This document shows, in pieces, positions 7,797-13,946 of a stretch of DNA of 36,457 nucleotides. This DNA comes from a virus, in IMG/VR virus record IMGVR_UViG_3300018429_000010, positions 1 through 36,457 of that record; one strand, 5' to 3'. The notes under the pieces are model-generated. The model ran no database searches, had not been told where the DNA came from, and saw nothing but the letters and a program-made list of their open reading frames with translations. The first letter of the stretch is position 1. Each line of letters starts with the position of its first letter. The position numbers and the translations under genes are program-made.

Positions 7797-8274
7797 CCCC
7801 GTGCGCGAGAGCGCCGCCCGTCCGCCCGTGAAGCAGGTGATCGCCCATGCGATCCACGCCGCGCTGTGCTCGGACTGCGACCCGTCGGCGGGGACCGGCC
7901 TGACGATCCGGGCAGCTGACGTCGACAAGGCAGTGCCCGCTGTCCTCGACGCCCTCACCGCCGCCGGTATCCGCCTGGCCATGCCGGGAGAGGTGGTGGT
8001 GCGGCTGCCGGAGGTGGAGGTGTCCCGCGCGGACGGCCACACCGCCGTGGTGGCGAAGGAGCTGGGCGGCTTCCCCGCCTACGTGCACGGGCGCGTCCTG
8101 CCACGCCAGTACGCGGACCACGCCGACTACGTGTCGATCTCGGCTGCGCCCATCGGCTGGCGCGGACTCGATGCTGCCCGGGCGCACGCCCTGCGGGTGC
8201 TCGCTGTCGTTGCAGCGATCGAGCGCGCCACCTCCCCGGCTGAGCCCACCGACCACCCGGGGGGTGAGCGATGA
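7789..8274 (+). CDS. Hypothetical phage protein
   Basis: About 161 residues from GTG 7789, eight bases before the stop of the previous gene. It begins with a helical stretch (VKQVIAHAIHAALCSDCD) and has a KAVPAVLDALTAAG helix next, a pattern seen in actinophage proteins of unknown function. A second half with GFPAYVHGRVLPRQYADHADYVSISA and a helix near the C-terminus follows. No catalytic motif or membrane segment is evident. The frame is open upstream to 7639, but that extension overlaps the Cys-rich gene and is not used. Confidence 0.65.
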   Translation: MADPVRESAARPPVKQVIAHAIHAALCSDCDPSAGTGLTIRAADVDKAVPAVLDALTAAGIRLAMPGEVVVRLPEVEVSRADGHTAVVAKELGGFPAYVHGRVLPRQYADHADYVSISAAPIGWRGLDAARAHALRVLAVVAAIERATSPAEPTDHPGGER

Positions 8275-8462
8275 GCGCGCCGATCACCACGCCCCGCACC
8301 GTCGAGGAATGGGCCATCGCGCGGCAACGCGCCCTCGACAACCTCGACTCGTACATCGCCGTCCTCAGCGGCTACGGCCGCCTGCACGGCATGACCGACG
8401 AGGCCATCGATGAGGCCATCCGCACCGGACAGGCCCACGCTGACGCTGCAGGTGCGACATGA
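8271..8462 (+). CDS. Small helical protein, unknown
   Basis: About 63 residues, ATG 8271 overlapping the previous stop. It reads as two helices (VEEWAIARQRALDNLDSYIAVL and MTDEAIDEAIRTGQAHADAAG) with a short turn, resembling small regulatory or partner proteins. No function is recognised. Confidence 0.6.
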   Translation: MSAPITTPRTVEEWAIARQRALDNLDSYIAVLSGYGRLHGMTDEAIDEAIRTGQAHADAAGAT

Positions 8463-8719
8463 CGCAGCGCGCCTGCTCGATCTGCCACCACGAGATCACT
8501 GTCCGGCTCGACGGCCAGCTCCAGCGACACCCGTACGGCTCGACCACGCCCTGCCCCGGTGGCGGCCGGTGGGTCAAGCCACCGACCGAGCGGCCGGACG
8601 CTCGGCCAGATACTCGGTTCGCCGCACCCGCCGACAACGACCTCGCATGGGCGGCGCTGCTGCTCGCCGGTTCGACCAGTCGCCCGTCCTCCCCACCCGT
8701 AGGAGGTGGGGACAGGTGA
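8459..8719 (+). CDS. Small zinc-ribbon-like protein
   Basis: About 86 residues. CSICHHEITVRLDGQLQRH followed by TTPCPGGGRW looks like a short zinc ribbon, then a disordered proline and arginine-rich tail. ATG 8459 and the terminal TGA 8717-8719 both overlap neighbours by four bases. It directly precedes the helicase-methyltransferase gene and could be a small accessory to it, but only position suggests that. Confidence 0.6.
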   Translation: MTQRACSICHHEITVRLDGQLQRHPYGSTTPCPGGGRWVKPPTERPDARPDTRFAAPADNDLAWAALLLAGSTSRPSSPPVGGGDR

Positions 8720-11226
8720 GCACCTACGCGGAGTTCCTGGCGGCGAAGGCGCCGCTGGCCCAGTCATCCGGATTCGACGTCGAGCTCGACGCGATCCACC
8801 CGCTGCTGAAGCCCCACCAGCGGGCCATCGTGCGATGGGCTGTCGCCGGCGGCCGGCGGGCCATCTTCGCCGCGTTCGGCCTCGGCAAGAGCGTCATGCA
8901 GCTCGAGGTGCTGCGCCTCATCCTGGCCCTCATCGGCGGCGGCCGGGCCCTGATCATCTGCCCGCTCGGCGTGCGGCAGGAGTTCGTCCGCGACGCCGCC
9001 ATGCTCGGCCTGACCATCACGTTCATCCGCACATCGGCCGAGGTCGACGGGCCGGGCCTGTACCTGACCAACTACGAGTCGGTCCGCGACGGCCGCCTGG
9101 ACCCGAACCTGTTCGACGCGGCCAGTCTCGACGAGGCGTCCGTGCTGCGGTCCTACGGATCCAAGACCTACCAGACGTTCCTCACCCTGTTCGACCGCGT
9201 GCGATACCGGTTCGTGGCTACCGCCACGCCGAGTCCGAACCGCTACAAGGAGCTGATCCACTACGCCGGGTTCCTCGGCGTGATGGACACCGGCCAGGCC
9301 CTCACCCGCTTCTTCCAACGCGACTCGACCAAGGCCAACCACCTCACCCTGTACCCGCACAAGGAACGCGAGTTCTGGCTGTGGCTCAACACCTGGGCGG
9401 TGTTCCTGCAGCGCCCCTCCGACCTCGGCTACGACGACACCGGCTACGACCTACCCGAACTGGAAGTCGTGTACCACGAGGTCGCGGTGGACCACTCCAC
9501 CGCGCCGGTCGACCGGGACGGGCAGGCGCCGCTGTTCCGCGGCGGCACCGCCCTCGGTGTCTCTGACGCCGCCCGGGAGAAACGCGACACCCTGGCCGCC
9601 CGGGTCGCCACGATGGTCGAGATCGTCACCGCCGCACCCGAGGACCACTTCATCCTGTGGCACGACCTCGAGGACGAACGCCGCGCCATCAAGCAGGCCC
9701 TGCCCGACGCCGTCGAGGTGTACGGGGCACTCGACCTCGACACCCGCGAACAGCGCATCATCGACTTCAGTGACGGCCGCATTCGGCTGCTGGCCACCAA
9801 GCCGGAACTGTCCGGGTCGGGCTGCAATTTCCAGCGGCATTGCCACCGCGCGGTGTTCGTCGGGGTCGGGTTCAAATTCAACGACTTCTATCAGGCCATT
9901 CACCGACTCCACCGCTTCCTGCAGACGAGCCGCGTCCGGATCGACATCATTCACGCGGAGTCCGAACGCGAAGTGGTGCGCACCCTGCGGGAGAAGTGGG
10001 CCCAGCACGAGGAGCTGACCGCCACCATGACCGACGTCATCCGAACACACGGTCTGGACCAGGCCAGCATCAGCAGCGCGCTGACCAGGTCCCTGGGTGT
10101 CGACCGCATCGAGGCCGCCAGCGACGGGTGGCTGGTTGCGAACAACGACTGCGTGCCCGAGACCGAATCGATGGCCGATGAGTCGGTCGACCTCATCGTC
10201 ACCTCCATCCCGTTCGCGAACCATTACGAATACACGCCGTCGTTCAACGACTTCGGCCACACCGACGACAACGGCCATTTCTGGGAGCAGATGGACTTCC
10301 TCACCCCGCAACTATTGCGAGTGCTGCGCCCCGGCCGGGTCTACGCCTGTCACGTCAAGGACCGGATCCTGTTCGGCAGCGTCACCGGCGCCGGCGCACC
10401 CACGGTGTCCCCGTTCCACGCCGAGGCGCTGATGCACGGCCGCCGCCACGGCTTCGACTACCTCGGCATGATCACCGTCGTCACCGATGTGGTCCGGGAG
10501 AACAACCAGACCTACCGACTCGGCTGGACCGAGCAGTGCAAGGACGGCACCAAGATGGGCGCCGGATCCCCCGAGTACATCCTGCTGTTCCGCCGACCCC
10601 AGACCGACCGCACCCGCGGCTACGCCGACGTGCCGGTCACCAAGGACAAGGCCGACTACACCCGCGCCCGCTGGCAGGTCGACGCGCACGCCTTCTGGCG
10701 CTCCTCCGGCGACCGCCACCTCACCCCGGCTGAGCTCGCCGCGCTGCCGCCGGACCAGATGTCGCGGCTGTTCACCGAACACACCCTCACCGAGGTCTAC
10801 GACTACGAGAGCCACGTCCAGATCGGCGAGGCCCTCGACGGCCAGGGCACGCTCCCGGCCACGTTCATGTCCCTGGCTCCCGGGTCGCACCACCCCGATG
10901 TGTGGCACGACGTCAACCGCATGATCACCCTCAACACCGAGCAGTCCCGCCGGGCCCAGGCCATGCACGTCTGCCCGCTGCAGTTCGACATCGTCGACCG
11001 TCTCATCACCCGCTACAGCAACCCCGGCGACCTCGTGTACGACCCGTTCGGCGGCCTGTTCACCGTGCCGGTCCGCGCCCTGCGTCTCGGCCGCCGCGGC
11101 CGCGGCGTCGAGCTGAACCCCGGCTACTTCCTCGACGGCGTCAAGTACCTGCAGGCCGAGGAACGCGCCGTCACGATGCCGTCGCTGTTCGACTCGCTCG
11201 GCGACCTGGTCGGCGGCGCCGCATGA
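8716..11226 (+). CDS. Superfamily 2 helicase fused to a DNA methyltransferase
   Basis: About 836 residues from GTG 8716. The N-terminal half is an SF2 ATPase: HQRAIVRWAV (Q-like region), Walker A FGLGKS with Lys58, LDEAS (Asp139-Glu140) for Walker B, TATPS at 169-173 for motif III, and QAIHRLHR at 393-400 for motif VI. The C-terminal half, from about 460, is an amino-methyltransferase of the N4-cytosine/N6-adenine type: TSIPF (496-500) stands for the catalytic TSPPY/F motif, LLRVLRPGRVYACHVKD follows, and the cofactor motif DPFGG lies at 776-780. Motif order, catalytic before cofactor, is that of beta-class enzymes. No nuclease motif is apparent, so it is not a complete restriction enzyme. 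It probably modifies phage DNA while translocating, but the target is unknown. Position 498 is Ile where Pro is usual. Confidence 0.87.
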   Translation: MSTYAEFLAAKAPLAQSSGFDVELDAIHPLLKPHQRAIVRWAVAGGRRAIFAAFGLGKSVMQLEVLRLILALIGGGRALIICPLGVRQEFVRDAAMLGLTITFIRTSAEVDGPGLYLTNYESVRDGRLDPNLFDAASLDEASVLRSYGSKTYQTFLTLFDRVRYRFVATATPSPNRYKELIHYAGFLGVMDTGQALTRFFQRDSTKANHLTLYPHKEREFWLWLNTWAVFLQRPSDLGYDDTGYDLPELEVVYHEVAVDHSTAPVDRDGQAPLFRGGTALGVSDAAREKRDTLAARVATMVEIVTAAPEDHFILWHDLEDERRAIKQALPDAVEVYGALDLDTREQRIIDFSDGRIRLLATKPELSGSGCNFQRHCHRAVFVGVGFKFNDFYQAIHRLHRFLQTSRVRIDIIHAESEREVVRTLREKWAQHEELTATMTDVIRTHGLDQASISSALTRSLGVDRIEAASDGWLVANNDCVPETESMADESVDLIVTSIPFANHYEYTPSFNDFGHTDDNGHFWEQMDFLTPQLLRVLRPGRVYACHVKDRILFGSVTGAGAPTVSPFHAEALMHGRRHGFDYLGMITVVTDVVRENNQTYRLGWTEQCKDGTKMGAGSPEYILLFRRPQTDRTRGYADVPVTKDKADYTRARWQVDAHAFWRSSGDRHLTPAELAALPPDQMSRLFTEHTLTEVYDYESHVQIGEALDGQGTLPATFMSLAPGSHHPDVWHDVNRMITLNTEQSRRAQAMHVCPLQFDIVDRLITRYSNPGDLVYDPFGGLFTVPVRALRLGRRGRGVELNPGYFLDGVKYLQAEERAVTMPSLFDSLGDLVGGAA

Positions 11227-11486
11227 CCGCGCCCACTCCCGTCGGCAGCGTCCACGCCCTGCCACCAGAACCGCCCCCCGGCGCCGTGGTCGAGATCATC
11301 GGGGGCACCTGGACCGGCGTCCAATACCGCCGCGACAACCAGCTCTGGAAGGGCATGTGGTTCAAGGTCGGCCACTGGGAGTCCCACACCTGGCCGCTCG
11401 TCCTGGCCCTGGCCAAGGACGACGGGGTACGCGTCATCGAGGACGGCACCACCCCGCCGGGAGACGACGGCGGTGATACCGGGTGA
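11223..11486 (+). CDS. Small hypothetical protein
   Basis: About 87 residues, ATG 11223 overlapping the methyltransferase stop. A proline-rich start is followed by VVEIIGGTWTGVQYRRDNQLWKG and WPLVLALAKDDGVRVIEDG, suggesting a small beta-rich fold. The acidic, glycine-rich end is probably disordered. Function unknown. Confidence 0.6.
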   Translation: MTAPTPVGSVHALPPEPPPGAVVEIIGGTWTGVQYRRDNQLWKGMWFKVGHWESHTWPLVLALAKDDGVRVIEDGTTPPGDDGGDTG

Positions 11487-12085
11487 CCGCCATGACCACC
11501 ACCCCGGCACCCCTGGACCGGGTGGCCTCCGCGGTGGCCGCCGTCCTCGCGCTCCTGGCCGACCCCGACGACCAGGTGGCCGCCCAGCGTCTCCTCGACG
11601 CCGTGCCGGCACTCAAGCGGTCACCGGTCAGCGTGCCGGACCCACCGGCGGCCGTGACCCTCGCGCTGAGCCAGACCCACCGGCAGGTGCTGGCGATGGC
11701 CGCCCAGGGCGACACCACCCGGGCCATCGCCCGCCGACTCACCTGTTCCCAGGCCACCGTGCACCGGCGGCTACGGGAGATCCGCAATGCCCTCGGCGCC
11801 GACTCCCGCACCCACGCCATCACCCTCGCCCAGGCCGCCGGGCTCGTCTCCACCACCCACCTACCACCGGTGCGGGTCACCATCGCAGCCGTCCCACCGG
11901 TCGGCACCGGCGGCGCACCACGCGGCCGGATCGCCCTCGCCCAGGCCGTCCTCAACGACCACGGCCACACCGCCACTGCCGCCGCGCTGGTCGCTCGGGT
12001 CCTCGCCGGCGACCACATCCCACACCTCGTGGAGAACCGGCCGGACCCGATCGGGGCACCCGCCCTCCCACTACCTTCCCGCTGA
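11483..12085 (+). CDS. LuxR-type helix-turn-helix regulator
   Basis: About 200 residues from GTG 11483, which overlaps the previous stop; ATG 11492 is an alternative start three codons in. Residues about 62-118 are a GerE/LuxR DNA-binding domain: LSQTHRQVLAMAAQGDT, IARRLTCSQATVHRRL as the helix-turn-helix, and IRNALGADSRTHAITLA after it. No receiver or autoinducer-binding domain precedes it, so how it is controlled is unclear. The C-terminal 40 residues (GRIALAQAVLNDHGHT...) resemble the central part of the small protein at 12625. It should bind DNA and set phage gene expression. It lies just before the small gap at 12086 where a new ribosome binding site starts. Confidence 0.85.
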   Translation: MTAMTTTPAPLDRVASAVAAVLALLADPDDQVAAQRLLDAVPALKRSPVSVPDPPAAVTLALSQTHRQVLAMAAQGDTTRAIARRLTCSQATVHRRLREIRNALGADSRTHAITLAQAAGLVSTTHLPPVRVTIAAVPPVGTGGAPRGRIALAQAVLNDHGHTATAAALVARVLAGDHIPHLVENRPDPIGAPALPLPSR

Positions 12086-12092
12086 TTGCAAT

Positions 12093-12098
12093 AAGGAG
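12093..12098 (+). promoter_or_regulatory. Strong ribosome binding site for the gene at 12103
   Basis: AAGGAG four bases before GTG 12103, in one of the few places where genes do not overlap. It fixes the start and implies independent translation initiation here. Confidence 0.7.
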
Positions 12099-12102
12099 CC
12101 AC

Positions 12103-12618
12103 GTGACCACGCTCAAGATCGACGGCAAACCCACCGCCACCGCCCGCGACGGCATCGACGCCTACATCCCCGGCCTCTACGCCACCCCCGGGAAACGCCT
12201 CGTCGGCGTCATCGAACTCGAACACGTCGAACGCGTCGAACCCGCCCCCGGCGCCGACCGCGAAGCCTCCGTCCGCGTCCGCATCTCCGCCCTCGAGATC
12301 GCCAACCCCGACCAGGAAGACCAACTCCGCCAGGCCCAGCAGGCCCTCTACCTCCACCGCACCGCCATGGGCACCCTCGGCGAAGACGGCGACTGGCAAC
12401 TCGCCAAAGACACCCTCGACCGGTGCGCCGGCATGCTCCACGCCCTCGAAGCCGCCCGCCTCCGCGCCGCCACCAACCACGCCCGCAACCAGGCGAGGCG
12501 CGTCCTCGCCGTCCCCGAGATCACGGTCGCCGAGATGCGCCACGAACTCGACCAGCTCGCCGACATGCTCGACGCCACCCTCCGCGCCACCGCCTTCGAC
12601 GACCAGGGCGAGGACTGA
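12103..12618 (+). CDS. Conserved actinophage protein, unknown function
   Basis: About 171 residues. The N-terminal half is beta-rich (TLKIDGKPTATARDGIDAY, GVIELEHVERVEPAPG, VRVRISALEIANPDQ); the second half is helical (QLRQAQQALYLHRTAMG and a long alanine/arginine helix). The pattern is familiar from actinophages close to replication genes, but has no known role. The GTG start has an AAGGAG four bases upstream. The frame is open far upstream, which is a shadow of the LuxR gene. Confidence 0.75.
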   Translation: MTTLKIDGKPTATARDGIDAYIPGLYATPGKRLVGVIELEHVERVEPAPGADREASVRVRISALEIANPDQEDQLRQAQQALYLHRTAMGTLGEDGDWQLAKDTLDRCAGMLHALEAARLRAATNHARNQARRVLAVPEITVAEMRHELDQLADMLDATLRATAFDDQGED

Positions 12619-12624
12619 CCCCTC

Positions 12625-12864
12625 ATGCACCGCACCACCGACGACCCGACCGGCCGGCCACCCACGCCGACCGGCGGGGTCGTCGTGCCCATCGAGACGG
12701 CCGCCGAGCTCCGCGGCCGGATACGGCTCGCGCTCGCGCTGTTCGACCACCGCGGCCACACCGCCGACACCGCACGCCTCGCCGACCGGGCACTCCGCGG
12801 GGACTCCATCGCACACCTGGCCGCCGGCGACACCGCCGGACGGCGCACCACGAAGGGGGCATGA
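12625..12864 (+). CDS. Small protein sharing a module with the LuxR regulator
   Basis: About 79 residues. A proline/threonine-rich N-terminus is followed by GRIRLALALFDHRGHTAD and ADRALRGDSIAHLAAGD, which match the C-terminal part of the LuxR-type regulator (GRIALAQAVLNDHGHTAT...ARVLAGDHIPHLVEN) at many positions. This shared helical module may mediate pairing or a common partner. Its stop overlaps the next gene's ATG at 12861. Function unknown. Confidence 0.6.
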   Translation: MHRTTDDPTGRPPTPTGGVVVPIETAAELRGRIRLALALFDHRGHTADTARLADRALRGDSIAHLAAGDTAGRRTTKGA

Positions 12865-13946
12865 GGATGGCGCGCGCCACCGGCGACGGCGAACCCGACG
12901 GATTCTGGATCAAGGTCCACGAACGGATGCCAGAACACCCCAAAATCGCGGGCCTGTCCGACAGGGCCTTCCGGCTACTCATCGAGACCTGGTGCTGGTC
13001 GCGACGCAACAAGACCGACGGTCACGTCAAGGCCGCCGTGTGGGCCAAACGCGGCACCCCGGCGGCGCGGCGCGAGCTGGTCACCGCAGGCCTCGTCGAC
13101 CCCGCCGCGGGCGGCGTCGAGATGCACAACTGGACATTCCGGCAGACCCCCGATGCCGAGCTGACCTCAGGCAGCGCGGATCTGTCGGCCAAGCGCGCCG
13201 AGGCCGGCGCCAAGGGAGGCCGAGCAACCGCAGCAAACCGGGCAGCAAGTGCCGCAGCAATTGGTGCAGCAAACGGACAGCAAACCACCGAGGCAAGCCA
13301 GCAATTGGTGCAGCAAACGGACAGCAAAAGTGCAGCCAGAACTAGAACCAGAACTCCTGTAGTCTCGTCTGGGGTAAAACCCCAGACCGCGCGTACACAC
13401 GTCCAGGCGAGCGCACGCGATAGCGACCCAACCCCCAGCCCGTCAACCCCCGGCCGCCAGCGCGCCGCCGACCTCAACGCCACCGCCCGACGCCCCGACA
13501 CCCAGCGCATCCTCAGCCAGTTCGAAACCGCCCGCGGAACCCAGCTGCTCAGCGACGTGCGACGCACCTACGTCCGGATCGTCGACCAACTCCTCGACGA
13601 GGGCGTCCCCGAACACGAGATCATCGGCGCCCTGCCCGACCTCGCCACCCGCGGCGCCGGCCCCGCCGTCCTGCCGCACCTCATCGAGGAACGCCGCGCC
13701 AAGCAGGCCAGCCGGCCGGTCCACGAACGCCGCCCCGACGAGGTCGCCGACGCCGACCTCACCCCGGCCGTCCTCGACGACCTCCTCGGCCCCGACTCCT
13801 GGATGGGCGACCCACCCCCCGACGCGATCGAACTCGGACCCGCCGAACCGCGCCGCGCCTGGTACGCCGCCCGCCGCGACGAACGCCTCACCGAACGCCG
13901 TACCGAGGCCCGCGCGGTCCTCGCCCGCCGCCAGGTCCCGGCATGA
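12861..13946 (+). CDS. Probable replication initiator or helicase loader
   Basis: About 361 residues. Residues 10-110 look like the winged-helix domain of phage replication proteins: DGFWIKVHERMPEHPKIAGLSDRAF, an ETWCWSRRNKTDGHV segment and an ARRELVTAGLV helix. A basic linker (SAKRAEAGAKGGRA) and a low-complexity Ala/Gln/Thr stretch follow, encoded by an iterated CAGCAA DNA array. The C-terminal part (residues about 205-361) is helical, with VRRTYVRIVDQLLDEGVPEHEII. The stop overlaps the DnaB start, and initiator-then-helicase is a classic order (lambda O-P, DnaD-type loaders). Start is ATG 12861 (ATGA overlap); ATG 12867 is possible. A role in origin recognition is inferred from position and architecture. 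Confidence 0.72.
   Translation: MRMARATGDGEPDGFWIKVHERMPEHPKIAGLSDRAFRLLIETWCWSRRNKTDGHVKAAVWAKRGTPAARRELVTAGLVDPAAGGVEMHNWTFRQTPDAELTSGSADLSAKRAEAGAKGGRATAANRAASAAAIGAANGQQTTEASQQLVQQTDSKSAARTRTRTPVVSSGVKPQTARTHVQASARDSDPTPSPSTPGRQRAADLNATARRPDTQRILSQFETARGTQLLSDVRRTYVRIVDQLLDEGVPEHEIIGALPDLATRGAGPAVLPHLIEERRAKQASRPVHERRPDEVADADLTPAVLDDLLGPDSWMGDPPPDAIELGPAEPRRAWYAARRDERLTERRTEARAVLARRQVPA
13231..13328 (+). repeat. Iteron-like CAGCAA array, candidate replication origin
   Basis: CAGCAA begins at 13231, 13243, 13255, 13267, 13278, 13299, 13311 and 13322, giving steps of 12, 12, 12, 11, 21, 12 and 11 bases, near the DNA helical repeat. Within it a 30-bp sequence occurs exactly twice, at 13255-13284 and 13299-13328. 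The copies are 44 bases apart and so are read in different frames. The region is visibly A-richer than its surroundings and lies in the linker of the initiator gene, as the lambda origin lies inside gene O. Confidence 0.55.
13367..13387. repeat. Perfect inverted repeat inside the initiator gene
   Basis: Nine-base arms (GTCTGGGGT and ACCCCAGAC) separated by AAA, just downstream of the CAGCAA array. It could be a hairpin or a dyad site in the origin. As RNA it would be a strong stem inside the coding region; no T tract follows, so a terminator is unlikely. Confidence 0.6.

Noticed and set aside
13231-13328. CRISPR-like repeat array
   Set aside because: Units are six bases with spacing of 11-12, inside a coding region, and no cas genes are present.
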